Source: Lentisphaeria bacterium
GTDB taxonomy: Bacteria; Verrucomicrobiota; Lentisphaeria; Victivallales; UBA1829
Direction of reading: 5' to 3'
DNA: 64,000 nt
Assembly: GCA_017541665.1 (NCBI GenBank)
Contig: JAFXYP010000025.1
Coordinates: 1-64,000 of the forward strand
Shown: piece by piece, positions 26,401 to 34,863 of the stretch
Position numbering within the stretch: the stretch's first letter is position 1
How the letters are laid out: each line of letters opens with the position of its first letter
Translations under genes and position numbers: made by a program
Notes under the pieces: model-generated
What the model was told of the DNA's origin: nothing
The model's database searches: none
The model's input: only the letters and a program-made list of their open reading frames with translations

Positions 26401-28299
26401 TCACTTGTTCAGCGGGAGGTAGGCGGTGTAGTGCTCGTGGTAGACGTTGAAGATCGGCATCAGCGTGAACTCGCCGTCCTTGCCCTTCGCGATGAACTCG
26501 CCGAACTTCTTTCCGGGCTTGAACGACTTGATCGCGGTCTCGGCGTCGGCGGCGTCAACGGTCGGGATCGGCTCATGCGTTTCCGGCCCCCACTGGTCCC
26601 TGTAACGGCGCACGGCGGGGTCGTCCTTGCCCGCGGCGGGCGGGATCACGGCGACGAGGAGCAGCGGGCCGTAGAAGAACGCCACATGCTTGCCGTCGGG
26701 GAGCGCCTCGCTGTAGAGCGGGAACTCGAATTCGACCTCGACCTTGTCGCCGTCCTTCCACTTGCGGGAGACTGCCACGTAGCCGCGTTCGTCGGCCTCG
26801 GCGCTGACGGCGGAACCGTTCACCTTCACGGTCATGGTCTTCGCCCAGACGGGCTTGCGGAGGTCGAGCGCGAAGGACTTCGCCTTCTTGAGCCCGAGGC
26901 TGATCTCGGCGGTCTTCGACAGCGGGAACTCCGAATTGATCTCGAGGTCGAGCCCGAGCTTGTCATCCTTCAGTTCCGCCGCCCAGTACTGGTTCACTGC
27001 CACGGTGCCCGCGCCGTCGGTGGCGAAGCTGATCTCGGTGTAGCGTTCCGGGTTCTCCATGCCGGACCCGACGCAGCACCACCAGGAATTGAACTCCGTG
27101 GAGAAGACTTTGTAGTGCGGGGAGCCGAGGGAGAGGAAGTAGCCGTATTCGCCGGGCTCGTGCCCGATGTTTGCGGCGATATGGTTCAGCGTGACGCGTT
27201 CGGCGAAGTCCATCGGCTTCGTGTTCTGGTTCCACTCGAAGACGTGCTGGGCGATCTTCACCATGTTGTAGGAGTTGCAGGTCTCGGCGGTGTTCGGCTT
27301 CAGCGTGCGCGCCACGTCGTTCATGTCGTAGAAATGCTCGCTCTCGCTGTGGCCGCCGTTCGCGTAGGAACGCTTCGTGGAGACTTCGGTGAAGAAGTAT
27401 TCGGCGCCGGTCTTCGCCTTTTCGTCGCCCTCGACCTCGTACAGGCGCGCCAGGCCGGCGATCTTCGGGATCTGCGTGTTCGCGTGGATGCCGTTGAAGA
27501 TGTCGCGCTGCTCCTCCATCGCGCCGAGGATGCGGTTGTCGAAGAAGAAGCGGCGTCCGGCCTCGGAATACTTCTTGTCGCCGGTGTCTTCGGCGAGGTC
27601 GACCATGACTTCCAGCATGCCGCCGTGCTCGGCGCGGAGCATGTTCTGCACCTGGTTCTCGTTGAGGTTGCCGAGCGCGGCGCAGACGCGGTCCGCGAGT
27701 TTCTTTTCGACCTCGAGCGCCTTCTTGTTGCCGGTCAGGCGGTAGGCGTCGCGGAGGCCGGCGAAGACCTTGTGGATGGAGTAGAACGGCACCCAGACGC
27801 CGTTCAGGTTGAACGCCTGAGCGCGCACCTGGCCGCGTTCGAGGTCGTTCAGCCAGCGTTCGTCTTCGGCGTGGACGTATCCGGTGCCGAGCTTGTCCTG
27901 GCATCTCGCCAGTTCATCGACGATGTAGTCGGCGCGTTCCTTCGCCTTCTCGTTGCCGCCGTGCGCGTACGCCATGGCGAGCGCGGAGAGGTAGTGCCCC
28001 AGCGAATGTCCCGCGATGTCGCGCGCTTCCCAGCCGCCGTACGGACGGGCCTTCGCCTCGAATCCCGCCACCGTGAGGAATTTCGACAGCAGGGCGTCCG
28101 GGTTCAGCGTTTCCAGCAGGAACGTCTCGTTCACTTTTTTGCGGTCGGCGAGCGGGCCGCTCTCCAGTTCCGTCGCGCTGGACGGGTAGAAGGTCAGTTT
28201 CCCGGGGGCGGGAGCGGGCTCTTCGTCGGCGGAGGCGCAGCTCACGGCTGCGGTTGCCGCGCAGATCGCGGCGGCGGCAAGGACTGCTGCATGTTTCAT
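26401..28299 (-). CDS. GH127 beta-L-arabinofuranosidase-like lipoprotein
   Basis: 632 residues with a lipoprotein signal (AAVSCASADEE). GH127 enzymes such as HypBA1 remove beta-L-arabinofuranose and use a zinc-bound cysteine as nucleophile. The metal/catalytic signature is present: AETCNSYNM (Cys near residue 341) and SWWCCVGSGMENP (C408, C409). The alpha/alpha-barrel segments GGWEARDIAGHSLGHYLSA and HGGMLEVMVDLAEDTGD are typical. The C-terminal beta-domain contains the FFYGPLLLVAVI strand. With GH97 and the CE1-like esterase it points to plant or host glycan use. Specificity is inferred from family. Confidence 0.9.
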   Translation of the reverse strand: MKHAAVLAAAAICAATAAVSCASADEEPAPAPGKLTFYPSSATELESGPLADRKKVNETFLLETLNPDALLSKFLTVAGFEAKARPYGGWEARDIAGHSLGHYLSALAMAYAHGGNEKAKERADYIVDELARCQDKLGTGYVHAEDERWLNDLERGQVRAQAFNLNGVWVPFYSIHKVFAGLRDAYRLTGNKKALEVEKKLADRVCAALGNLNENQVQNMLRAEHGGMLEVMVDLAEDTGDKKYSEAGRRFFFDNRILGAMEEQRDIFNGIHANTQIPKIAGLARLYEVEGDEKAKTGAEYFFTEVSTKRSYANGGHSESEHFYDMNDVARTLKPNTAETCNSYNMVKIAQHVFEWNQNTKPMDFAERVTLNHIAANIGHEPGEYGYFLSLGSPHYKVFSTEFNSWWCCVGSGMENPERYTEISFATDGAGTVAVNQYWAAELKDDKLGLDLEINSEFPLSKTAEISLGLKKAKSFALDLRKPVWAKTMTVKVNGSAVSAEADERGYVAVSRKWKDGDKVEVEFEFPLYSEALPDGKHVAFFYGPLLLVAVIPPAAGKDDPAVRRYRDQWGPETHEPIPTVDAADAETAIKSFKPGKKFGEFIAKGKDGEFTLMPIFNVYHEHYTAYLPLNK

Positions 28300-28478
28300 G
28301 TTTGGTTCTCCTGATTCATGCGTGGTTGGGTTGGTATGGAAAGTAGCTGGTTACGTTCAAATCGGGCCCGGGACGGTGCGCCGCGCGAACACGCGGACAT
28401 CCTTCCCGTTCCGACTTAATATACTATAAAACCTGAAATATGCTATTCCCTTTTCGGAAAAAAACATATATTTTTTGA

Positions 28479-29684
28479 TCAATAATACTCTTTCAGGATC
28501 CGGTCGCCTTTCTCGGGATTCAGGTACACGTCATAGGAAATGACCGCACGGAAATCGTCTCCGAGTTCGCCGAAGTCGACTTCTTTCGCCCGGCCGTTCA
28601 CGGCACTGCCGAACTGGAAAAAGACCTTGGCATAATGCCCGCCAGCCCGCAGATATGCGAACCTGTAAGCCGAATACCATGTCGTTTGGTTCGCTCTGCC
28701 GTAATCCCAGATGCGGACGATCTCCTCGATGGGGATCGCGATCTCCCGGCGCGTGTAGCCGTTCTCCGGGGCCAGCTCCATAAAATAATTCTCCATGCGT
28801 CTTCGGGCGGCGCTGCAATCCAGTACGATCCGGGTATGCAGATCGCGCTGTTCCCCTATTTCTTCGGTAGAGCCATGATAATACCTTATTTTGCCGTCGA
28901 AAGGGTTCTGTTCCGCCAGGGATTTCCCCTCGTCGAACAGGATGAAGCCGTCGTCCGGGTCGTCGGAGTGAAGCCGTATGATGAAGACAGCGGGATACTT
29001 CACGGTCTCCCCTCTGGAATCGACGGCGCCGGGAAACTCCTTCGTGACAATCTCGCCCTGTTCGTCCCGCAGGAAATCCAGCTCCAGATATCTGGACGCG
29101 TCCGGCGTCTGCCCGAATGGGACGTGCGTATGTTCTTCCATGACGGGTTTTGAGCTGCGGAATTTTAGGACGCGGCGCTCTTTCTTCTTCATATCGTAAT
29201 CCAGATAGGTAGCCTCATAAAGGTGCTGCAGAGTCCGGAACCGGATCGGCGGATGCGCAGGCGGGTGGATCTGCCGCAACACGACCCGCATATCGCGCCA
29301 GCCCGGCGTGTTTTCCCGATCCTCATCCGTCTCGAAATCCGTATAGTAATAGTGCTCCTCCGGTTCATACCCGTCTTTGTAAAAAAGCAGGCGGGTCGCG
29401 TGCCCCTTCCAGATCCAATGCCAATGCGTCTTGCTGACGCTGAACTCCCCGTCGACCGTCAGCTTGACATGGCGATTCCCAAGTCCCTCGTAGTCGTTGT
29501 ACAGGAGAAGCATGAGCAGCGAGGGCGGGTAATCGTACGTGACAGTAATTTCGACGTCTTCCAGCGGAGCCCCGGTGGTTTCGTCCACGATGACGCCGTT
29601 GATGCCGCAGCATCCGGCCGTCCAGGCGGCGCAGAGAACTGCCGCAAGGATCGCGGCGATGGCGCTGAGCGATTTGTGCTTCAT
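28479..29684 (-). CDS. Lipoprotein with carboxypeptidase-regulatory-like domain
   Basis: 401 residues, family not recognised. The lipobox is WTAGCC (Cys near residue 25). Directly after it, INGVIVDETTGAPLEDVEITV is the signature of a carboxypeptidase regulatory-like (transthyretin-fold) domain, extended by GEFSVSKTHWHWIWKG. The remaining about 280 residues are polar with mixed secondary structure and no known motif. It has its own strong promoter. Confidence 0.7.
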   Translation of the reverse strand: MKHKSLSAIAAILAAVLCAAWTAGCCGINGVIVDETTGAPLEDVEITVTYDYPPSLLMLLLYNDYEGLGNRHVKLTVDGEFSVSKTHWHWIWKGHATRLLFYKDGYEPEEHYYYTDFETDEDRENTPGWRDMRVVLRQIHPPAHPPIRFRTLQHLYEATYLDYDMKKKERRVLKFRSSKPVMEEHTHVPFGQTPDASRYLELDFLRDEQGEIVTKEFPGAVDSRGETVKYPAVFIIRLHSDDPDDGFILFDEGKSLAEQNPFDGKIRYYHGSTEEIGEQRDLHTRIVLDCSAARRRMENYFMELAPENGYTRREIAIPIEEIVRIWDYGRANQTTWYSAYRFAYLRAGGHYAKVFFQFGSAVNGRAKEVDFGELGDDFRAVISYDVYLNPEKGDRILKEYY

Positions 29685-29783
29685 GTTATATCCTTCGTGG
29701 AGTCGGGGTTAGTCTGCTGGGGGTGGTGTGGTCGGTGGCGTTCTCTGTTGATTCGAATTACAAAAGACAACCACAATGCAGAT

Positions 29784-29812
29784 ACTATACCGCATGTTCC
29801 TTGAAATGTCAA
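29784..29812 (-). promoter_or_regulatory. Strong promoter of the lipoprotein gene
   Basis: On the minus strand: consensus TTGACA (29812-29807), 17-nt spacer, TATAGT (29789-29784). Confidence 0.8.
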
Positions 29813-30092
29813 ATTATAAGACAATCGCCCCTTGAGGCGCGGTTGAGTTCAGAACAGAGGCGGCGTGGCAGTCCCTTCGGGGATCGCTGCGCTCCTCGAA
29901 AGACTCGCTCGCGCTCGGCGTTTTTTTACTTGACCGCGAGACGCGAACAGCAACAATATTATGCAAATACTTTCAGCAGAGTTTCAATAAGACCTAATAG
30001 GACATATATGTCTTATAGTGTAGGATGCTTTTGCAACCGGGGGGAGCCGACGGGACGCGCACACGCGAAATGTGCCGATACCATATGTGTCC
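29813..30092. other. Gene-free stretch with inverted repeats and a repeat fragment
   Basis: No credible gene. It contains a GC/CT-rich patch ending in TTTTTTT (29921-29927). An AT-rich patch follows with the perfect 12-bp palindrome GACATATATGTC (30001-30012), nested in a wider inverted repeat ATAAGAC (29987-29993) / GTCTTAT (30010-30016). A GTGCCGATAC stretch near 30077-30086 matches the long-loop variant of the dispersed hairpin repeat. Confidence 0.5.
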
Positions 30093-31055
30093 TCAAAACA
30101 GGTCGGGCTGGGCAGATGCGGCGTCATTCCGGGCGGAGGGGCTTTCCGCGAGGTAGGATTTCTGCGTGCCGGGGGTGACGGTGTCGCCGGGTTTGAGATG
30201 CCCGAGGAGGAGCGGGGAGGCCGGATCGTGGTATCTGCGGTTCTCGAACGCCTTGTGCGGATTCTGGTTGGCGTAGCAGTATTTGCAGCCGTTGAGGCAG
30301 GTGTCGTACGCGCCGATGTCGTGCGTTTCGATGCAGTGGCAGCCCGCGCGGATGCCCTTGTGCTTGAGCTTGCGGAAGATGATGCCGTTGGCGCGGCCGA
30401 GGATGTCGAGCGTCATGCAGCCGGAGGAGCGGATGCCGTAGCAGGAATAATCGCCGTCCGTGCCGCAGGTCTGGATCGGGATGCCGAAGCGCGCGGCGGT
30501 CGCGCCGAGGAATTCCGCGAGCTCGTTCTTGTAGGCGGCGTTCAGCGGGACCAGCTCGGGCATGTTGCGTTCGACCTTCCGGTACATCTCGACGAAACTG
30601 AAGATGCAGCGGTCGATGTGCGGCGCAAGGCGGGCCGCCATGCGCGCGAACGTTTCCTTGTGGCGTTCGATGGTGTAGGTCTTCGTGAGCAGGACGGGGT
30701 CGTAGCGCCAGGCGACGCGGCGCGGACCGACGATGGAGGCGAGTTCCGTCAGCGTCTCCATGCTTTCCTCAATGCCCGGTACGCCGGGCTCTACGTCGCG
30801 TCCGTACGCCGTGATCGTGTAGTGGAAATACGTGTGGAAACGGTCCGCGATCTCGCGGATGCGCGGCAGGATCGGGCGGTAGTTCTTCGAGCAGAACACC
30901 ACACAGTCGACGACCTCGGGATTCAGCTCCCAGCGCGTGACCTTGTCCGGGAAGAGCGGATTCCGGGACAGCACGTATCCCTCGGCGAACCGGTTCAGCA
31001 GCCAGTCCGTGAAATACTGGACCGTGTCGGTCCGCCCGCCGGTGTTGATGATCAT
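30093..31055 (-). CDS. DUF1848 family protein
   Basis: 320 residues. The family is conserved but uncharacterised. Near the C-terminus a cysteine cluster CHCIETHDIGAYDTC runs into CLNGCKYCYAN, giving CxxxCxxC. This resembles the Fe-S site of radical-SAM proteins and suggests a redox or radical enzyme (inference). The start at 31055 is set by GGAGG 10 nt upstream and by the normal family N-terminus (MIINTGGRTD); the frame is open further upstream only through repeat copy E. That ribosome binding site is the 5' arm of a repeat hairpin. Confidence 0.85.
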   Translation of the reverse strand: MIINTGGRTDTVQYFTDWLLNRFAEGYVLSRNPLFPDKVTRWELNPEVVDCVVFCSKNYRPILPRIREIADRFHTYFHYTITAYGRDVEPGVPGIEESMETLTELASIVGPRRVAWRYDPVLLTKTYTIERHKETFARMAARLAPHIDRCIFSFVEMYRKVERNMPELVPLNAAYKNELAEFLGATAARFGIPIQTCGTDGDYSCYGIRSSGCMTLDILGRANGIIFRKLKHKGIRAGCHCIETHDIGAYDTCLNGCKYCYANQNPHKAFENRRYHDPASPLLLGHLKPGDTVTPGTQKSYLAESPSARNDAASAQPDLF

Positions 31056-31142
31056 GGAAGCTGCGCCTCCACTGCGGCAGTGCCGGGCTTCGCTCCGGCA
31101 CACACAAAGTGTGTTGAATAGTGCCGGGCTCCGCTCCGGCAC
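31056..31142 (-). repeat. Dispersed hairpin repeat, copy E (alpha-beta-alpha-beta)
   Basis: On the minus strand: alpha GTGCCG (31142-31137), loop GAGCGGAGCC, CGGCAC (31126-31121). Beta CACAC (31113-31109), TTT, GTGTG (31105-31101) follows. Then alpha GTGCCG, loop GAGCGAAGCC, CGGCAC (31101-31080, sharing base 31101), spacer TGCCGCAGT, and beta GGAGGC (31070-31065), GCA, GCTTCC (31061-31056). The last hairpin abuts the DUF1848 start codon. Confidence 0.9.
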
Positions 31143-31187
31143 ACATGAGGTACGTCGGCACGTGCAGGCATGAACCGCGAGCTCAGG

Positions 31188-34100
31188 TTACTGGTTGTCT
31201 TCGAGCTTCTTGTACTCGGCGTACTTCTTCGCGGCGAGCTGGCTGCCGGTCTCGAAGAGCGTGGCGGCGTTCTCGGGGAAGGTGCGTTCGAGCGCGGCGA
31301 AGCGGACCTCGCCCTTCAGGAAGCTGCGGTAGTCCTTCGTGGGCGCCGGGGAGTCGAGCGTGAACGGTTTTTCCTTCGACGGATTATAGCGGTAGAGGAA
31401 CCAGTAGCCGGCGTCGACGGCGGCCTTCATCTCCTGCTGGACGTTGCACATGCCGCACTTCAGTCCGTGGGTCATGCAGGGGGCGTAGGCGATCACGACG
31501 GACGGACCGGGGAACGCCTCGGCCTCCTGGAGCGCCTTCATGAGCTGGTTCGGGTCCGCTCCCATCGCGACGGACGCGACGTAGACATTGCCGTAGGTCA
31601 TGAAGATGCGCCCGAGGTCCTTCTTCGGGCTGCGTTTGCCGGAGCTGGCGAACTGCGCGACGGCGCCGATCTGCGTGGCCTTGGAGGACTGGCCGCCGGT
31701 GTTCGAGTAGACTTCGGTGTCCACGATCAGGGCATTGATGTTCTCGCCGCTGGCGATCACGTGGTCGAGTCCGCCGAACCCGATGTCGTACGCCCAGCCG
31801 TCGCCGCCGTACATCCAGAAGGTTTTCTTCGCGAGCTGGTCGCGGTGCAGGAGGATGGCGTCGGCGAGCTCGGCGGTCTCCGGGTCGGACGCGAGTTCGG
31901 CGCGGGCGGATTCGAGCGCGTCGCAGAGGGCGTCGGTCGCGGTGCGCGAGGCGTCGAGATCGTCGAATGTATCAAGCCAGTTCTGAAGCGCGTTCTTTAC
32001 GGCTTCCGGCACGGCCTTTTCAAGCAGGGCCTTTGCGCGGATGACTTGCATCTCGCGCTGTTTCTTCGAGGAAAGCAGCATGCCGAGCGCGAACTCGGCG
32101 TTGTTCTCGAACAGCGAATTGGTCCACGCCGGGCCGAATCCGCGCCGGTTGACCGTGTACGGGATGCCGGGCATGGGCGAGCCCCATGCCTGCGAACATC
32201 CGGTGGCGTTTGCCCAGTACACGCGGTCGCCGAAGAGCTGGGTCAGCAGCTTGGCGTAGGGCGTTTCGCCGCAGCCGGCGCAGGCGGCGGAGAACTCGAG
32301 GAGCGGGCGGCGGAACTGGCTGCCCTTGACCGTGTAGGGGTTGAAGACGTCGGCCTTGGCCGGGAGCGACAGCAGGTAGTTCCAGTTCGCGAGATCATGG
32401 TCGGTCTCGGCGTTCGGGACCATGCTGAGCGCCTTTTCCTTCGCCGGGCAGACGGACGCGCAGACGCCGCATCCGGTGCAGTCGGCGGCGCTGATCTGAA
32501 GCGTGAAGACATAGCCGGGCTTGCCGCCCTTCGCGGGCTCCGTGCGGAGCGGGGCGGGCGCGGCGGCGGCCTCGTCGGCGGTCAGCAGGTACGGGCGCAC
32601 CACGGCGTGCGAGCAGGCGAACGCGCATTTGTTGCACTGGATGCACTTGGCGGGATCCCAGACGGGAACGTGGACCGCGATGTCGCGTTTTTCGTAGGCG
32701 GTCAGGCCCATGTCGATCACGCCGTCCTCGTAGCCCTTGAACGCGCTCACGGGCAGGTCGTCGCCCTTCTGGGCGTTGATCGGCTCGAGCAGGTTCGTGA
32801 CGACGGCGGGGAGGCCGGGGCGCGCGGCGGGCGCGGGATCGGCGGCGTTCCGCCAGGATTCCGGCACGGGCGCCTCCACGAGGCTCTTCACGCCCTCGTC
32901 GATGGCAGCGAGGTTGCGGTTCACCACATCGTCGCCTTTGGCGAAATACGTCTTTTTCGCGGCGGCCTTCATGAAGGCGACCGCCTCGTCCACCGGGATG
33001 ACGTTCGCGAGGCGGAAGAACGCGGCCTGCAGGACCATGTTGATATGGCTGCCGAGGCCGAGGCGCTCCGCGATGGCGACGGCGTCGATGAGGTAGAGCT
33101 TCGCATGGCGTTCGGCGAGCGTGCGTTTCACGTGCGCGGGAAGCTTTTCGTCAAGCTCGGCGGGCGTCCACGGGCAGTTCAGCAGCAGGGTCCCGTTCGG
33201 TTTGAGTTCGCCTGCGACGTCGTATTTGGAGATGTAGGTGGCGTTGTGGCAGCCGATGAAGTCGGCGGCCTTCACGTAGTAGGAGGACCGGATCGGGCTG
33301 TCGCCGAACCGGAGGTGCGACTTGGTCACGCCGAACGACTTCTTGGCGTCGTACTCGAAATACGCCTGGGCGTACTTCGGGGTGTGGGCGTTGATGATGT
33401 TCACGGTGTTCTTGTTCGCACCGACCGTGCCGTCGGATCCGAGCCCCCAGAACTTGCAGCAGACGATGTGCTCGTCGTCTGGGTAGAGCGGGGCTTCGAC
33501 CGGGAGCGAACGGTGCGTCACATCGTCCACGATGCCGATGGTGAAGCCGTTCATCGGCTTCTCGGCAGCGAGGTTGCGGAACACGGCCTCGACCTGTGCG
33601 GGGTCGGTGTCCTTCGAGGAGAGGCCGTAGCGGCCGCCGTATACGGCGAACGCGGCGGGATGGTTCGCCTCCGCCAGCACGGACCGGACGTCCAGGTACA
33701 GCGGGTCGCCCGCCGCGCCCATCTCCTTGCAGCGGTCGAGCACGGCGATGCGCTTGACCGAAGCGGGCAGGGCGGCGAGGAAGTGTTTCGCGGAGAACGG
33801 CCGGTACAGATGGACCTGCAGGAATCCTGTCCTGCCGCCACGGGCGTTCAGCCAGTCGACGGTCTCGCGGACGGTGCCGGAGACGGAGCCCATGGCGATC
33901 ACGACGTATTCCGCATCGGGCGCGCCGTAGTAGTCGAAGAGATGGTACTGGCGGCCCGTCACGGACGCGATCCTGTCCATGCAGGACTGCACGATACCGG
34001 GCAGGGCGTCGTAGAACGCGTTGTTCGCCTCGCGCACCTGGAAGAAGATGTCCGGGTTCTGCACGGTGGCGCGGAGCATCGGGTGTTCGGGATTGAGGGC

Positions 34101-34724
34101 GTGGGCGCGGAACGCCTCGAGCGCCTTCCTGTCGACGAGCGGCTTCAGGTCGGCGTAGTCGATGGGCTCGACCTTGGAGAGCTCGTGCGAGGTGCGGAAT
34201 CCGTCGAAGAAGTGCAGGAACGGGATCAGCCCTTCGATGGCGGCGAGGTGCGCCACGGGCGCAAGGTCCATCACTTCCTGCGCGTTCGCGCTGGACAGCA
34301 TCGCGAACCCGGTCTGGCGGCAGTTCATCACGTCCGAATGGTCGCCGAAGATCGACAGTGCGTGCGTGCCGACCGTGCGGGACGCCACGTGCAGGACGCC
34401 GGGGAGTCGTTCGCCGGAGATGCGGTGCATGACCGGGATCATGAGCATGAGTCCCTGCGACGAGGTAAAGGATGTGGAGAGCGCGCCGGCTTCCAGCGAA
34501 CCGTGGACCGCGCCGATCGCGCCGGCCTCGGACTGCATTTCCACGAGCGTTACGGTCTGGCCGAACACGTTTTTGCGGCCTTTCGCCGCCCATTCGTCGG
34601 TCTTGCCTGCCATCGGGGAGGACGGGGTGATCGGGTAGATGGCGGCGACTTCGGAAAACGCGTAAGCGGCGTAGGCGCACGCCTCGTTGCCGTCCATCGT
34701 GACAAACTGTTTCGCGGAACTCAT
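31188..34724 (-). CDS. nifJ: Pyruvate:ferredoxin (flavodoxin) oxidoreductase
   Basis: 1178 residues, the full single-chain form. Converts pyruvate and CoA to acetyl-CoA, CO2 and reduced ferredoxin, a hallmark of anaerobic metabolism. Domains in order: YPITPSSPMAGKTDEW, then KSHLRFGDSPIRSSYYV in the gamma-type domain. Two 4Fe-4S motifs follow (CIQCNKCAFACSH and CTGCGVCASVCPAKEKA), then the TPP domain with CAGCGETPYAKLLTQLFG and GGDGWAYDIGFGGLDHV. AAGGAG precedes the ATG. It lies between DUF1848 and the acyl-CoA synthetase fusion with gaps over 100 nt, so co-transcription is uncertain. Confidence 0.96.
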   Translation of the reverse strand: MSSAKQFVTMDGNEACAYAAYAFSEVAAIYPITPSSPMAGKTDEWAAKGRKNVFGQTVTLVEMQSEAGAIGAVHGSLEAGALSTSFTSSQGLMLMIPVMHRISGERLPGVLHVASRTVGTHALSIFGDHSDVMNCRQTGFAMLSSANAQEVMDLAPVAHLAAIEGLIPFLHFFDGFRTSHELSKVEPIDYADLKPLVDRKALEAFRAHALNPEHPMLRATVQNPDIFFQVREANNAFYDALPGIVQSCMDRIASVTGRQYHLFDYYGAPDAEYVVIAMGSVSGTVRETVDWLNARGGRTGFLQVHLYRPFSAKHFLAALPASVKRIAVLDRCKEMGAAGDPLYLDVRSVLAEANHPAAFAVYGGRYGLSSKDTDPAQVEAVFRNLAAEKPMNGFTIGIVDDVTHRSLPVEAPLYPDDEHIVCCKFWGLGSDGTVGANKNTVNIINAHTPKYAQAYFEYDAKKSFGVTKSHLRFGDSPIRSSYYVKAADFIGCHNATYISKYDVAGELKPNGTLLLNCPWTPAELDEKLPAHVKRTLAERHAKLYLIDAVAIAERLGLGSHINMVLQAAFFRLANVIPVDEAVAFMKAAAKKTYFAKGDDVVNRNLAAIDEGVKSLVEAPVPESWRNAADPAPAARPGLPAVVTNLLEPINAQKGDDLPVSAFKGYEDGVIDMGLTAYEKRDIAVHVPVWDPAKCIQCNKCAFACSHAVVRPYLLTADEAAAAPAPLRTEPAKGGKPGYVFTLQISAADCTGCGVCASVCPAKEKALSMVPNAETDHDLANWNYLLSLPAKADVFNPYTVKGSQFRRPLLEFSAACAGCGETPYAKLLTQLFGDRVYWANATGCSQAWGSPMPGIPYTVNRRGFGPAWTNSLFENNAEFALGMLLSSKKQREMQVIRAKALLEKAVPEAVKNALQNWLDTFDDLDASRTATDALCDALESARAELASDPETAELADAILLHRDQLAKKTFWMYGGDGWAYDIGFGGLDHVIASGENINALIVDTEVYSNTGGQSSKATQIGAVAQFASSGKRSPKKDLGRIFMTYGNVYVASVAMGADPNQLMKALQEAEAFPGPSVVIAYAPCMTHGLKCGMCNVQQEMKAAVDAGYWFLYRYNPSKEKPFTLDSPAPTKDYRSFLKGEVRFAALERTFPENAATLFETGSQLAAKKYAEYKKLEDNQ

Positions 34725-34863
34725 CGGATCGGGTCTCCTTGTTCGGTATCAGTTCACTTGCAAACAAAAAACATGTTCGGGGCCGCGCGGGACGCGGAAG
34801 TCCGGCGGAAGCGAACGGGTTCGTCCTCCGCCGGGAAACACGCCGCGGGCGCGGCGGGGCAGG

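Noticed and set aside
29723-30178. Open frame of about 150 codons in the gap before DUF1848
   Set aside because: Mixed composition, no ribosome binding site, overlaps a strong promoter on the other strand and the end of DUF1848; no family resemblance.
31143-31187. Separate short gene between DUF1848 and PFOR
   Set aside because: The open frames there are made of repeat copy E and flanking sequence only.
34775-34860. Inverted repeat after the acyl-CoA synthetase fusion gene as a terminator
   Set aside because: CCGGCGGA/TCCGCCGG can pair, but no T-run follows on the minus strand, so it was not called.
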